Made by a program: the position numbers and the translations under genes
Notes under the pieces: generated by a model
What the model was told of the DNA's origin: nothing
Database searches by the model: none
The model's input: only the letters and a program-made list of their open reading frames with translations
Assembly (NCBI GenBank): GCA_016182605.1
Contig: JACPGE010000039.1
Span: forward strand, 1-43,114
DNA length: 43,114 bases
Direction: 5' to 3'
DNA from: Candidatus Hydrogenedentota bacterium
GTDB lineage: Bacteria > Hydrogenedentota > Hydrogenedentia > Hydrogenedentales > JAEUWI01
Shown: one piece after another, positions 33,701 through 43,013 of the stretch
How the letters are laid out: each line of letters begins with the position of its first letter
Position numbering within the stretch: position 1 is the stretch's first letter

Positions 33701-36700
33701 CGTCCCCACGGGCACACCGTTGAATAATTTCAATCTCGCCACCAACTACCTCGATCAAATTGTCACCGGCGGCGGTTTCCTCCACGTGGACGGCGATGGC
33801 GATCCCCTTACGGACGATCTCATTCCCACCACCGTGCCGCCGTATCACGAGCTGCCCGCCGATGCCCAGATCCGCGCCATGCAAATGGCCACCGACCTCG
33901 TGGACAACCGAGACCGTGACCACGTCCGCTCCGTCCTGCGCACCCCGCGCCTCGATTCCATCACGGGAGATGATGCCGGTGTTGTCAACTGGCCCAGGGC
34001 CGGCGCCACCTTCGACCCAGTTTCCGGACTGCCCAACAACAATGCGCTCAACCAGCGCGAGACGTACGCCCCAGAAGAAATCCTGCCCCTGGAAGACATT
34101 CAAGACCACCTCAACAACACCCTCGATATCCAGGATCTCCAGACGGACGTTACGGACGATTGGTGGAAGGGTTTTGTTACGGTAGACAGTTCCATTGATC
34201 CCGATGTGCGGGAACAGCGCCGCTTTTCCTACACCACCACCGGCAGCGAAGCCATCAAGATCAACGAACTCATGGTACGCCCCGTGCGCCGCGTAGAGAC
34301 GGAAATGATCCGGCACAACCTCGAACCACTATCCGATATGGATCCCATGTTTCCTTTCCTTGCGAACACGTCTCCTTTTGAAGCATCTCCCGAGTTTATT
34401 GGGCTAGTCAACCGATTCCCCTTTCCAGACTTCAACATGGACCGGCGTGAACACAGAACAAATCTCGCCGAGCCGTTCGACTGGCTACTGGGCGATCCTG
34501 CCGGAATTGCCTCTCTGGGCGAAGGTGTGGGGCTGCGCACCACCGAGGCCCTCGCAGTCAATGGCGAGCCCAACATTCTTGTCTTTACCTTCAGCGATGA
34601 AGACATCTACGAATCGGGCATCAACGGCCTGCCATCCGGCCGGTACTATCTCATGGTCAAGACCGATGCAGAGCCGGGAGAATTGCAGTACAACATTCGC
34701 TATAGAGACCTTTCCGAGGGTGCCGGGCCCGCCATTCAGAACAACGCCTTTGTGCCCACCAATTGGCGAATAGTCCCCGGTGAACATTTCTCGTCCCAGA
34801 TTTCCGGCGCGCCCACGGGATGGGTCTTCCTTGATGCGACTCCAGCCGACATACTCGATGGAACGGTAAACGCGCCGGCGCCGGACAACTTTGCAGAGTT
34901 TCCGTTTCGCTATCAGCGCTCGCTAAGTAACGGGGCCGATTCAATCTGCCTCGTGATACAAAGCGATCACGATCCGGACGATGGCGAGATCAATGGCTTC
35001 TACGTCACGATCTCCGCGGGCCCAACGATTCTCGCGGGTTCGTTGACCAGTATTGTGTTGACCGATACAACCGATACCCTCACGGTGACCTCGCTAACAT
35101 TTCCCCAATTGCTGGAACTGGATTTCACGGGGGAAGACGTCATTCATATGTATATTCCAAACACGGGTACGGTGTTCTCTCCAACGGAGTTCTCCAATGG
35201 CTCGATCACCATAGAGGCCGTACTCAACACGGTGACAACGGGCCCTCAGGTGGTGCAATCGGTCTTTGGGGGAGATTGTGGGGAACTGGCGCCCACGCAC
35301 ACAGTTAGCATTCCAGAATTTCCCGCGGACACGTCGGGGACTCCGCGCCGCATGGTATTGGATGTAGCCATTGCGCCCGTGGACAACAATCCAGATCCCT
35401 TCGATGGTTTCACCATCGATGCTTTTGATTTTACCCAAGAGCCCGACCACGAGTACGTGGAACTGCTCAACACTTCCGGCGAAGCGGTGGATGTCAGCGG
35501 TTGGGAACTGGAGGTGGGCATCCCCGATCCTCATAACATCCAGGCGGACCCGAACAGGGGCCTGTGGAGTATTCCGGATGGGACCACAGTGGCTCCCGGT
35601 GGAATGCTGCTGCTGGCCTTCGACAAGTTTGATAGCTATTTTCAGTTGAATGGCATTTCCGATTTTGACGATACAAGCGCAAACGGCAGTGACAACAGCC
35701 TCATTAACCGCAATGGCATGGGCATGGCCGCAGGAGGTTATGCCTTTCCCGGTGATGGTTACATACCCTTTATTCAGGAAGTTACGGTGCCACCCATCGC
35801 CGACGTATCGGCCTCAGCCGCAGCCGATGTTCGGGATGTTTCCGGCAGTGTGTTCTATCGTTTCGATGACCTAGAAACCACGGGCACGAACGAATTCGTG
35901 GATTATGTGGATCGGGACGGCGACGGGCTCACTTCGGCTTATCTGGTGGAAATCGACGCTACCCTGAGAGACGGCACTTCGACCCGGACAGCCCGGGAGA
36001 TCGACGCCCTAACCGATCGCTCCATCCAGGATAACGACGTGCGATCCACGCAGAAGGGCACATCCGCGAGCAATGCCCCTTGGGATCGCATCGTGGAATT
36101 GGTCAACGAAGAACTGCGCGGCTCTGGATCCCTGATGACCGATCTGGCCAATTCCGGCGGCGGCGTCGATGCCTTGGCGGCCTTTCTCCTGCGCGGTGGC
36201 GCATTGCCCAACTATCCAGAGCACGATGGCATTGACAACGACGGCGACGGCGGCTACATCGATCGAATCGGAAACTATGTTCCGGGCGTGCTCGAAAAAG
36301 ATATGGTCGACAATGATTTGGATGGGATTATTGATGAGCGGGGGATGGGGTACTCTTCAAATACGCTCGACGATGATTCGGACGGGGTTACGGACGAGCT
36401 TGGCGAAGATTTGTTGAATGATGGTCTTGATACCAACGGTGACGGCTTGATTGATGAACCCGGAGATGAGTCCGATCCTCTATTGAGCGAAGGGGTGGAT
36501 GAAGGACGGGGATTCAGCGCAGAAGCAGCAGCGATTGGAGTTCCATGGCGCCGCTGGGGAGCAGGGACTTTCGAAGCGGGGGTACTGCCGATTTCCTTCT
36601 TGAATGACCGTGCCGTGTACACAGACATATTCTTTTCAGACCTGACCGATCCACGCCTTGTTGACCCCGATGGCACTGTCGCGACACCGGGAGTAGGAAT

Positions 36701-39524
36701 CGACGCCAGTCTGACTTCGGTTCTGAATATCGACGATCTCCTCGTACGGGCGGGTTATCTACCGGACGATTTACTTGGAATTGCCACGGGAACCCCGTAT
36801 GCCAACGTAGATGCCCCGTACCTCGGCAGCGATGCGGATCCGCCGGACTGGAAGGCCTTTACAGAGCGCCGCTGGTATCCAGGCGACAATGTCATTGTCA
36901 CGCTATATCAAGGCCTTGCGGAGAACGACCAGGTGGCGGATCGCGTGACCTACCGCGAATACGACGTGATCAACCGCACCGTCGACGACATGATATCTCG
37001 AGACCTTGATGGAGACGGCACAGACGAATTTCCCGCACTTCACCTGGACTACCCAACTTGGTGGACGCCGAACCACATGGCCCTGGATTTCTACCGTGCG
37101 CTGGAGCGCAAGTCGCCACACTATAACGGCGACCGCTTCGGCACGACGAACCGCTGGGAACCCACCGACGGCAACTACGATGACTGGTCGGAAAGCATTG
37201 CACTGGTGGAATTAACCCGCTTTCCCGTGAAAGACCCCGCAAACGTGCTTCCGCTGGCGTTCCCCTCCGATGTGGTGACCGACAGCCTTGTGGCGCGTTT
37301 TCTGGCCGACGGCGTTACCAATGCGCATTTGAAGAATCTGCAATTACTTGGCCACAGCCTGTGGGGATCGCCCTTGCGCATGAATGTCGCCACCCGCATG
37401 AGCGAAAATCCCATGGATTTGGCCCGCGTGCTGGATGCAGCGGATTCCGACAATAATGATCCCATAGACCAGTTCAAACAACTCGATCATTATGTGGATG
37501 CGTATCATCGTCGCATCAACGCCGAGAGCCGCCACTATGAGAACCGCGGATGGAACCAGAATAAGGTGGCCCAGCGGGATCGGAATTTTGAGAGTCCAGG
37601 CAATCTGACAAGTGTGCCCGGCTTGATTTATGCCCACCAGATGGTCAACACGACGCGCGTACCCGGACTGACGGCGGATTATCTCCTGGGCATGAACGGG
37701 CTCAATACATCGATACTGTTCACTGACACCGAGGGCTTGAGCCGGGGCGCATACCAGGATATGGCCCTTCGCGGTGCGACACTCGGAATGGACGATACGG
37801 ATGGTGAGATGGCCGATGTTATGGCGAAGCTGTCGGACTCCCTGGCAGTGAATTCGCTCGTGCTCACCGTGGGCCAGGCGGAGTTCAAACCCGTCCGGCC
37901 ACGGCTCTCCGACGCGGAACTGGAAGCCATCCTGGATTGGAATAATTTCAGGGGTCAGGCGCCAGGCGCGTGGGCGCCGGTTTTCCTGACGGATATCGGC
38001 GGCGGCGCCACCACTCCGGGCCGTCTGCCCTATTACCCGGCCTATTTCGACGGCGCGACCACGATAGCGCAGGTGCCGGTCTATGGCCTGTTCAATCCCG
38101 ACTTCATCCTGAACGCGGGCATTGCCTTCGGCAACACCTTCCTGCCGGCCCCGCTTAACATTGCCGACTTGCAGACGCGTTGGCCCATGGAGCAGCGCGT
38201 GGCCATGTATGTGAGTGACAATCCCTCCGGCATCTCGAATTCACCCGACACGCCCGAAGCGCTCTTCATCTGGGATGGCGCCGATGGTATCGAAAACGGG
38301 GAATACATGGTCTACATCGCCACGTACACGCGAGATTACGTGGAGCAGTTGGGGCATATGGCCGATCTATATCCAGGCATGGTGTCACAGACGCTTCAAG
38401 ATCCCAGGCCCCCGAGTACGGATACAGTGACGGTGAATGCGGCAGCGCCATTGCAATTCGTTACCGATTTCACGATCAACGTGCTTTCAGCACTGAACCC
38501 GGGGGCCGAGGGCCGTTTGCCGCAGTTGGCCCTTGACGTAATCACTGATCCGGCCAAAGCCCGGGGTTTCGCTCCGCAGGGAAACCTGGAAGCCCCCGGT
38601 CTGACGCATCCAGACGACTGGAATCCCGACGTGAGGTACCAGCCCGATTCTCATGGCATCATTTCCTACGGTTCGGGCACGGGCGATGAATGGCGGCCGC
38701 AGATGGTGCGCGTGACCGACAATTTCCTGGCGTTGCGCGTGCGCAACGTGGGCGATGCTGGACAGGTTGCGTCGATTACCCACGTCATCCTCGCGCCACG
38801 CAAACGCACCCCCGGTCGCATCAATGTGAATACGGCGGAGAGCCGCATTGCCGCCAATGGAGATCTTTACAGTGTTCTCTTCGGTGTGCCCGGTGTGGTG
38901 GATGCGCTTCGAACAGTCCGGCCTTTGCCGATCAGTGCATTGGATGATGCCACACCGATTGCCGGGCCCATTTCACCTTCAGAACCCCTTGGGCTTCCCG
39001 GAGATTCGACGGGATCGGCTTGGTTGGCGCCGGAGGCGCTTGCGCCATCTGCAGATGTGCCAGCCCGATTTGGCAGCATTGACCCGTCCGATCCGATCGC
39101 AACGGGAAACTATACGCAGGCTTTTGCGCGGCTGAGCGCGTTGATCATGGCGAACCGCACGGAACACCCGGACGGCCGCTACTACGACAGCCCCGGCAGC
39201 CTGATACTGCGGGACGAGCGGCCCTTTGGCGGTGACATCACGATCGGCACGTACCCGCTGAGCAATGAGTCGGATCCCGAACGGCGCTTTGACGAAGTCA
39301 CGTCGCGCTTTGGCCGCATGGCAAACACGATTACGACGCGATCCGATGTCTTCCGCATCCGCATGCTGGTGCAGGCGGGCTACGCCATCGACACGAATGG
39401 CGACGGACGCTACAACTACCGCAGCAACGATGAATTTGTTTCCACCGCCACGGTGAACTCCGAGGTGGTCTACGAACGGCGCACCCCGTCGGACAAGTCC
39501 GATGAGGCCACCGCAAACGACTAA
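30795..39524 (+). CDS. gspK: Giant GspK-like minor pseudopilin
   Basis: One uninterrupted frame of 2,909 residues; GspK is usually about 320. The N-terminus RGAALIMAVAILAVLLAIAL is prepilin-like but lacks Glu5, as GspK does. Two GspK-type landmarks remain: ITDEASRVNVNVAGG (about 630) and GRINVNTAESRIAANGDLYS (about 2,675). Between them is a very long Asp/Gly-rich part with about ten DxDxDG-type motifs (examples near 31669, 31740, 31942, 32990, 36225-36459, 37000, 39392) and a lamin-tail-like domain near 1,554 (YVELLNTSGEAVDVSGWELE). Start: ATG 30795 has AGAGG nine bases upstream; ATG 30774 and 30753 are alternatives. Last of the G-H-I-J-K series. Inferred role: calcium-stabilised tip subunit, possibly also an adhesin. 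Confidence 0.8.
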   Translation: MTQTGNGPGGTAHNRGAALIMAVAILAVLLAIALAFFSSTKVEMNIATNTVNKVRVDLLSDATLALAMATLNQDLLRHPNATSTDHPWRSLYNGAWAAGKPWAMRRNGATPISMSQGGVPEVNLLKPNFPAYANSNYVYPLWVVFADGHREVLYRGERSRDWLYYPRVEAFRGTDLDLPNGSPAVLYDANAILIDSADPPVAVTPVYRYNPELPYDATPQTLNGITDVPPSYLPFVTSSYYGTVGVGSQGFTPMVDGTLNALFPVPDKETDPTKGGDGGSQYPREQVDTFADVDLDNDGLKDAVWLPLPQDRFYPDDGLDNDLDGMIDETQDNGVNDDHIPGVYDNEPESIWNSTDQVTRAQAIDFDIDEAIEAGVFAYYGGDDGLDNDGNGLVDEGEDLVGEDGYNETGEIFFLTAPLPGERIPVDLNNDGISPDTVPICDATCDSIVMEPLYVILPDTITVRTVIGDIALTAANVDVLDNDHNMLVNDFFAYAYIGPNTQWETPPKKIIGFGDDGTVIYPDVNVQNSAVALTDPGYYDRWLLPNNWAADDITDPIYSLPRALAYHEIKVDSALNNAIRFEPPVAQILRNGAVDDKPIYDWLTPHIRITHSGEPMCDIVGRAAVYITDEASRVNVNVAGGHVYNPGPPLANSSVNAPNIMRALGDGASPHEYETRVLPEGGIARSGTLWSVLTGNPKGGADEVGIYSYDVQLPGYSRADDNGNAWIATINGLDDDGDGLIDEGAFLPRLSVQTRRIVEGIDAYSSLSDERKQAVFDELKSTRFADYANALGYFEGVDEPGEMQRFQGLRNFLAERDTIDNDADARDSFGFVESVVDEFGELGDAVFQKEDQVPLRTPSIADGVYGVMANDLTAFSTDRNVNMVPAREGLRVINKLDPNFATAQQLAASLIINGRFEPVTTATKAPPIDLYAGGVPMPSEIPYIFDPDGTTTRGFALGLRQGDIHLSAPVPTGTPLNNFNLATNYLDQIVTGGGFLHVDGDGDPLTDDLIPTTVPPYHELPADAQIRAMQMATDLVDNRDRDHVRSVLRTPRLDSITGDDAGVVNWPRAGATFDPVSGLPNNNALNQRETYAPEEILPLEDIQDHLNNTLDIQDLQTDVTDDWWKGFVTVDSSIDPDVREQRRFSYTTTGSEAIKINELMVRPVRRVETEMIRHNLEPLSDMDPMFPFLANTSPFEASPEFIGLVNRFPFPDFNMDRREHRTNLAEPFDWLLGDPAGIASLGEGVGLRTTEALAVNGEPNILVFTFSDEDIYESGINGLPSGRYYLMVKTDAEPGELQYNIRYRDLSEGAGPAIQNNAFVPTNWRIVPGEHFSSQISGAPTGWVFLDATPADILDGTVNAPAPDNFAEFPFRYQRSLSNGADSICLVIQSDHDPDDGEINGFYVTISAGPTILAGSLTSIVLTDTTDTLTVTSLTFPQLLELDFTGEDVIHMYIPNTGTVFSPTEFSNGSITIEAVLNTVTTGPQVVQSVFGGDCGELAPTHTVSIPEFPADTSGTPRRMVLDVAIAPVDNNPDPFDGFTIDAFDFTQEPDHEYVELLNTSGEAVDVSGWELEVGIPDPHNIQADPNRGLWSIPDGTTVAPGGMLLLAFDKFDSYFQLNGISDFDDTSANGSDNSLINRNGMGMAAGGYAFPGDGYIPFIQEVTVPPIADVSASAAADVRDVSGSVFYRFDDLETTGTNEFVDYVDRDGDGLTSAYLVEIDATLRDGTSTRTAREIDALTDRSIQDNDVRSTQKGTSASNAPWDRIVELVNEELRGSGSLMTDLANSGGGVDALAAFLLRGGALPNYPEHDGIDNDGDGGYIDRIGNYVPGVLEKDMVDNDLDGIIDERGMGYSSNTLDDDSDGVTDELGEDLLNDGLDTNGDGLIDEPGDESDPLLSEGVDEGRGFSAEAAAIGVPWRRWGAGTFEAGVLPISFLNDRAVYTDIFFSDLTDPRLVDPDGTVATPGVGIDASLTSVLNIDDLLVRAGYLPDDLLGIATGTPYANVDAPYLGSDADPPDWKAFTERRWYPGDNVIVTLYQGLAENDQVADRVTYREYDVINRTVDDMISRDLDGDGTDEFPALHLDYPTWWTPNHMALDFYRALERKSPHYNGDRFGTTNRWEPTDGNYDDWSESIALVELTRFPVKDPANVLPLAFPSDVVTDSLVARFLADGVTNAHLKNLQLLGHSLWGSPLRMNVATRMSENPMDLARVLDAADSDNNDPIDQFKQLDHYVDAYHRRINAESRHYENRGWNQNKVAQRDRNFESPGNLTSVPGLIYAHQMVNTTRVPGLTADYLLGMNGLNTSILFTDTEGLSRGAYQDMALRGATLGMDDTDGEMADVMAKLSDSLAVNSLVLTVGQAEFKPVRPRLSDAELEAILDWNNFRGQAPGAWAPVFLTDIGGGATTPGRLPYYPAYFDGATTIAQVPVYGLFNPDFILNAGIAFGNTFLPAPLNIADLQTRWPMEQRVAMYVSDNPSGISNSPDTPEALFIWDGADGIENGEYMVYIATYTRDYVEQLGHMADLYPGMVSQTLQDPRPPSTDTVTVNAAAPLQFVTDFTINVLSALNPGAEGRLPQLALDVITDPAKARGFAPQGNLEAPGLTHPDDWNPDVRYQPDSHGIISYGSGTGDEWRPQMVRVTDNFLALRVRNVGDAGQVASITHVILAPRKRTPGRINVNTAESRIAANGDLYSVLFGVPGVVDALRTVRPLPISALDDATPIAGPISPSEPLGLPGDSTGSAWLAPEALAPSADVPARFGSIDPSDPIATGNYTQAFARLSALIMANRTEHPDGRYYDSPGSLILRDERPFGGDITIGTYPLSNESDPERRFDEVTSRFGRMANTITTRSDVFRIRMLVQAGYAIDTNGDGRYNYRSNDEFVSTATVNSEVVYERRTPSDKSDEATAND

Positions 39525-39587
39525 AGCACCGGGCGGCCCGCGCGCCCCGTTTAATTACCCGGACCTTGGTCCCGAGGAGGTAGTACG

Positions 39588-42500
39588 ATGAGACACCTGC
39601 GCAACTTGGGGGCACGGTGGATGCTAAGCTGCATGGCGGCGGGGCTGATCTGTGGCGCGGCCGGCGCCCAGAGCATTGTGGTAAACACGGTGGCCGACTT
39701 GATCACGGAGATCACTACGGCGACCCCTGGCACCGCGAAAACCATCCTCCTCGATGAATCGGGTTCCCCCTACAATCTCACAGCGGCGCTCATGATCGGA
39801 AACGGGGTGAATATCACCCTCACAGGGCTGAATAGCGGCGCGGCCGGCCTGCAGCATCCCGAACGCATCGAGATCACCTCCTCCGGCATCGCCTTTGACG
39901 TGATGCAGGGCGGCAAACTGAGCCTCACCAACCTCACGGTCACCGGCGCATCCACCGCCATCGCGGTCACGAGCGCGATCACGGGCACGCCTCCGGCGAC
40001 AACCTTGACCTTGCAGCGCTGCTACATCAACGAGAATTCGGCGGTGGGCGTGTTGCTCACGGGCCTATCGACCAGCGCGATCATCCAGAACACGGCCATC
40101 ACCGCCAACGACAGTCATGGCGTCCACGTGGACAACATGGCGCGGGTCACCCTGGTGCAGACGACCCTGAAGGACAACAAGGGCGACGGCGTTTTTTTTG
40201 AGGATGCCAACGACACGGCGGCGAGTCACGTCGTAGCGTGCCTCCTCCACAACAATGTCAACGGCATCCGCTTCGTTGATGGCATGGTGACGCTGCGGGC
40301 GAACCTCATCTATGCCAGCAGCGCCATGGACATCAACGGCACGCTCGTCGATCCGGACCCCGTCACCGTGCCCGCGGTGAACATCTTCGATCCCGGCGTT
40401 TGGACGGGCAAGATCAATATCATCAATCAGTCCGATATCCAGACCGCGATCGACAGTTCCGATTTTCCCTCGGGCGTGACGCTCAAGGACGACTTTGAGA
40501 ACCAGCCACGCGCCAGCACCAATGTGAAGGCGGGGGCCGACGAACCCGTGATCACCGCGGCCACCGGCCAGTGGATTGACGTGTTCCGCCCCGATTACAT
40601 GAATGCGAACGGCGGCTACATCGAAATACTTACCTCGGGCATCACGCTGTGGGATGTGGGCAACAACCGGGGCGCGGTGGTCTATATCGTTCCCGAATCC
40701 ATCACTGACCTAGGCCCCTTCACCTTGGCCAATGCCGCCAATTCGGCCCTCGCCGTGGAGATCACGGCGGGGATGCTCGTGGGCGGAAATCCCAACTACG
40801 CTGCATTCCTGTTCACGCCGCCGGGCACCTTCGTCGATCTGGGCACGGCCACCGACGTGCTGCTCGATGGTCAGGCCACGCTCTTCCTGCAGGATCCCAA
40901 CGCTCCCGCCAACCTCTACGGGGAAACCCTCACCCAGGCCACCGGCCATATCAGCACGGGCGCGGAACTTCGCCGCCGCTTCATCATCGACACGACCCCG
41001 CCCAACATCCAGTTTGTCGATCCGGTTTCGGGAGAAGCCTACCGGCCCTATGATTACGTGTTGTCGTCCAACGATTCGAGTGCGGCGGTTGCCGCGTTCG
41101 CGCCTTACCCGTCAAATTGGACTCCCGCCTTTCGCCCCATTCCTTCCAACAGCGGCAGCCTCGATCCGGCCAACCGTAGCGCGGGCGATCCGGCCATCTT
41201 CCTGAATTCGGGCAACGACTATTCGCTTGATTTAACGGTGCCGCAGATGACTCTTACACTTCAGTTTCTCTTCGAAGATCCCGCGCCCGATGGAGTACCC
41301 GATGGAGTAGAGGTGGTGACTGCAGGCTTTGTGGATGACGCCAATGATTTTCCGCTGCCCGAGGATCGAGAGTATGTTGCTGGCGGCGGATCCACACCCA
41401 ATCTGACGCTCGACCCGCGTCCCAATAAAGCAGACCCACTTGAAGGGCTTGGCGCTGTGTTCACATTGAACGATGTGCCCCCCAGCGCAAACGAAGCGTT
41501 CAGAAGGGTGGGCGTGCATTTTGGCACTGGGTTCAGCACATCAATCCCCCCCGCGCCATTTTTGAGCAGCGAATTCGAGTTCGAATGCGCCTATATTGTA
41601 CCTGGCGAAGAGTGGATGTTCAGCGGCACGCTTGATGTGTCGGACCTGGCCGGCAATACCCTTTCCCTGCGCGGCTTGCCCAACCCTTATCGGGTCTGGT
41701 GGCTGCCCGATGAAATCCCTGCTCTCGATGGACCATTCGATTTGAAGACGAAGTATTCGGCGGTGCCCAAAGCGCCATTTGAGCAATTGAAGGGCGCTCT
41801 CGACTGGGGACTGGCCCGAGTGGGAAACCCTTCCTACACCGCGCCCGGCGATGCCGCACCTTCAAAGGCCATCGCACAGTTCGCCCTCTACAGGGCAATC
41901 GATCCGAATGACGTCTACGATACGACCTGGGTGCCCTTATTTCCCGCGTATCTTTTTGCAGCTTTGGGCGAGTTCAGTGACTGGACCATCGACCAACCCA
42001 TCACTCTGAGTTCCTTCGTTGCGCCTGGAGTCAGACTGATTCAGGTTATGGACGAACTTCTCGCCCCCGGAGATCGGGTGACCGCCGTGATTCGCGTCGC
42101 TGATGAAGCAGGCAATGTATCCGACGTGACCTTAGGATCGCCGCTTGCTTCAGCCGATATTTTCAGTTCGGTGGATGCTGAATCGGAATTTTACAGCTGG
42201 ACACACGGCGTCGACACCCAGTTGGATACGGCGGTCCGAGCAGACTTCTGGCACAACAGCCCCAATGTGGAGAATGGCGATGGCGACCGCTCGCCAGTGG
42301 ATGGAGTTGAGCCCTACTTCAGTGCCAGTAACCGTATCCCCCAGGCCAGCAGTGCCGACTGCGCCCGGGTCGAAGCCCGTTTCACCGTGCAATTCAAGCT
42401 TCCTGAGGCCGCCACTCTGTCGCCCTATGCCATTTGGAACTTGTACGAAGATGGGCGCCGGGTGGCGGGTGGTACGATCCGGGAAGACAATCTGGGCACA

Positions 42501-42818
42501 CATACCGCCACGCTGGTAATTCCCGGCGATCTGCTGAATCTTCCAAGTGACGGGCACGTCACATTGGATTTCCTGGATAATTTCCTGAACCTTCCTGAAC
42601 CGGTATGCGGCGAAGAGCGGGACCGTCTAGGGGACTATGGCTACACGCGTACGGACCAGGAGAAAGCCAATACTCCCCGAGATGTGGAATACCTCTTCAC
42701 GGTAGGCACTGTGTTGGGCCTTGAGGTGGACATTCCGCCCGCCTCCACGCGCTTCGTGGTCACCACGGGGCGGAAGCTGAAGGAAGATCAGCCGATCAAG
42801 ACCTTCAAACGCGAATAG
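39588..42818 (+). CDS. Secreted right-handed beta-helix protein
   Basis: A 1,076-residue protein with a signal peptide ending near AGAQS. Residues about 30-300 form repeated short strands typical of pectate-lyase-like right-handed beta-helices (IAVTSAITG, VTLVQTTLKDNKGDGVFF, VNGIRFVDG). After about 440 come Ig-like or bacterial surface beta-sandwich segments (RRRFIIDTTPPNIQFVDP, VADEAGNVSDVTL). No catalytic residues of a lyase were recognised. AGGAGG (39575-39580) fixes the start, 63 bases after the giant pseudopilin, so it probably belongs to the same transcript. It could be a cargo or surface partner of the secretion/pilus machine. T8 at 40192-40199 lies in the coding sequence. Confidence 0.82.
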   Translation: MRHLRNLGARWMLSCMAAGLICGAAGAQSIVVNTVADLITEITTATPGTAKTILLDESGSPYNLTAALMIGNGVNITLTGLNSGAAGLQHPERIEITSSGIAFDVMQGGKLSLTNLTVTGASTAIAVTSAITGTPPATTLTLQRCYINENSAVGVLLTGLSTSAIIQNTAITANDSHGVHVDNMARVTLVQTTLKDNKGDGVFFEDANDTAASHVVACLLHNNVNGIRFVDGMVTLRANLIYASSAMDINGTLVDPDPVTVPAVNIFDPGVWTGKINIINQSDIQTAIDSSDFPSGVTLKDDFENQPRASTNVKAGADEPVITAATGQWIDVFRPDYMNANGGYIEILTSGITLWDVGNNRGAVVYIVPESITDLGPFTLANAANSALAVEITAGMLVGGNPNYAAFLFTPPGTFVDLGTATDVLLDGQATLFLQDPNAPANLYGETLTQATGHISTGAELRRRFIIDTTPPNIQFVDPVSGEAYRPYDYVLSSNDSSAAVAAFAPYPSNWTPAFRPIPSNSGSLDPANRSAGDPAIFLNSGNDYSLDLTVPQMTLTLQFLFEDPAPDGVPDGVEVVTAGFVDDANDFPLPEDREYVAGGGSTPNLTLDPRPNKADPLEGLGAVFTLNDVPPSANEAFRRVGVHFGTGFSTSIPPAPFLSSEFEFECAYIVPGEEWMFSGTLDVSDLAGNTLSLRGLPNPYRVWWLPDEIPALDGPFDLKTKYSAVPKAPFEQLKGALDWGLARVGNPSYTAPGDAAPSKAIAQFALYRAIDPNDVYDTTWVPLFPAYLFAALGEFSDWTIDQPITLSSFVAPGVRLIQVMDELLAPGDRVTAVIRVADEAGNVSDVTLGSPLASADIFSSVDAESEFYSWTHGVDTQLDTAVRADFWHNSPNVENGDGDRSPVDGVEPYFSASNRIPQASSADCARVEARFTVQFKLPEAATLSPYAIWNLYEDGRRVAGGTIREDNLGTHTATLVIPGDLLNLPSDGHVTLDFLDNFLNLPEPVCGEERDRLGDYGYTRTDQEKANTPRDVEYLFTVGTVLGLEVDIPPASTRFVVTTGRKLKEDQPIKTFKRE

Positions 42819-42941
42819 CATTTCGCGCTAAACGTGTTCTGCACGGCAGTGCGGCGGGGGAGTGTGCGCGTGCCCGCCAGGGGATGCGGCGGGCGCGGCG
42901 CGGTCGGTTTGTGACGTGACCGCATCGCGCAAGTCTGCCTG

Positions 42942-42993
42942 GGGACCGCACACCTGCCGTCCCTTGCATCCAGGGGACTGTCCCGAATGGCGC
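42942..42993. repeat. GGGGACTGTCCC-type repeats near the right edge
   Basis: GGGAC (42942-42946) faces GTCCC (42959-42963), and AGGGGACTGTCCCGAATGGCGC lies at 42972-42993. The 42972 element shares GGGGACTG with the repeats at 5059-5095 and 28966-29128. A related inverted copy, TTTCGGGACG, begins about 43031 inside the partial gene. These repeats are either the end of a mobile element or REP sequences. Confidence 0.6.
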
Positions 42994-43013
42994 TTACTTA
43001 AGTGTATCCCATT

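Noticed and set aside
36225-36459. Dockerin domain in the giant pseudopilin
   Set aside because: The DxDxDG motifs are not arranged as the paired 22-residue dockerin repeats with their conserved helices.
40192-40199. T8 tract in the beta-helix gene as a phase-variation site
   Set aside because: Eight T is short for efficient slippage and occurs by chance; the 11-C tract is much stronger.
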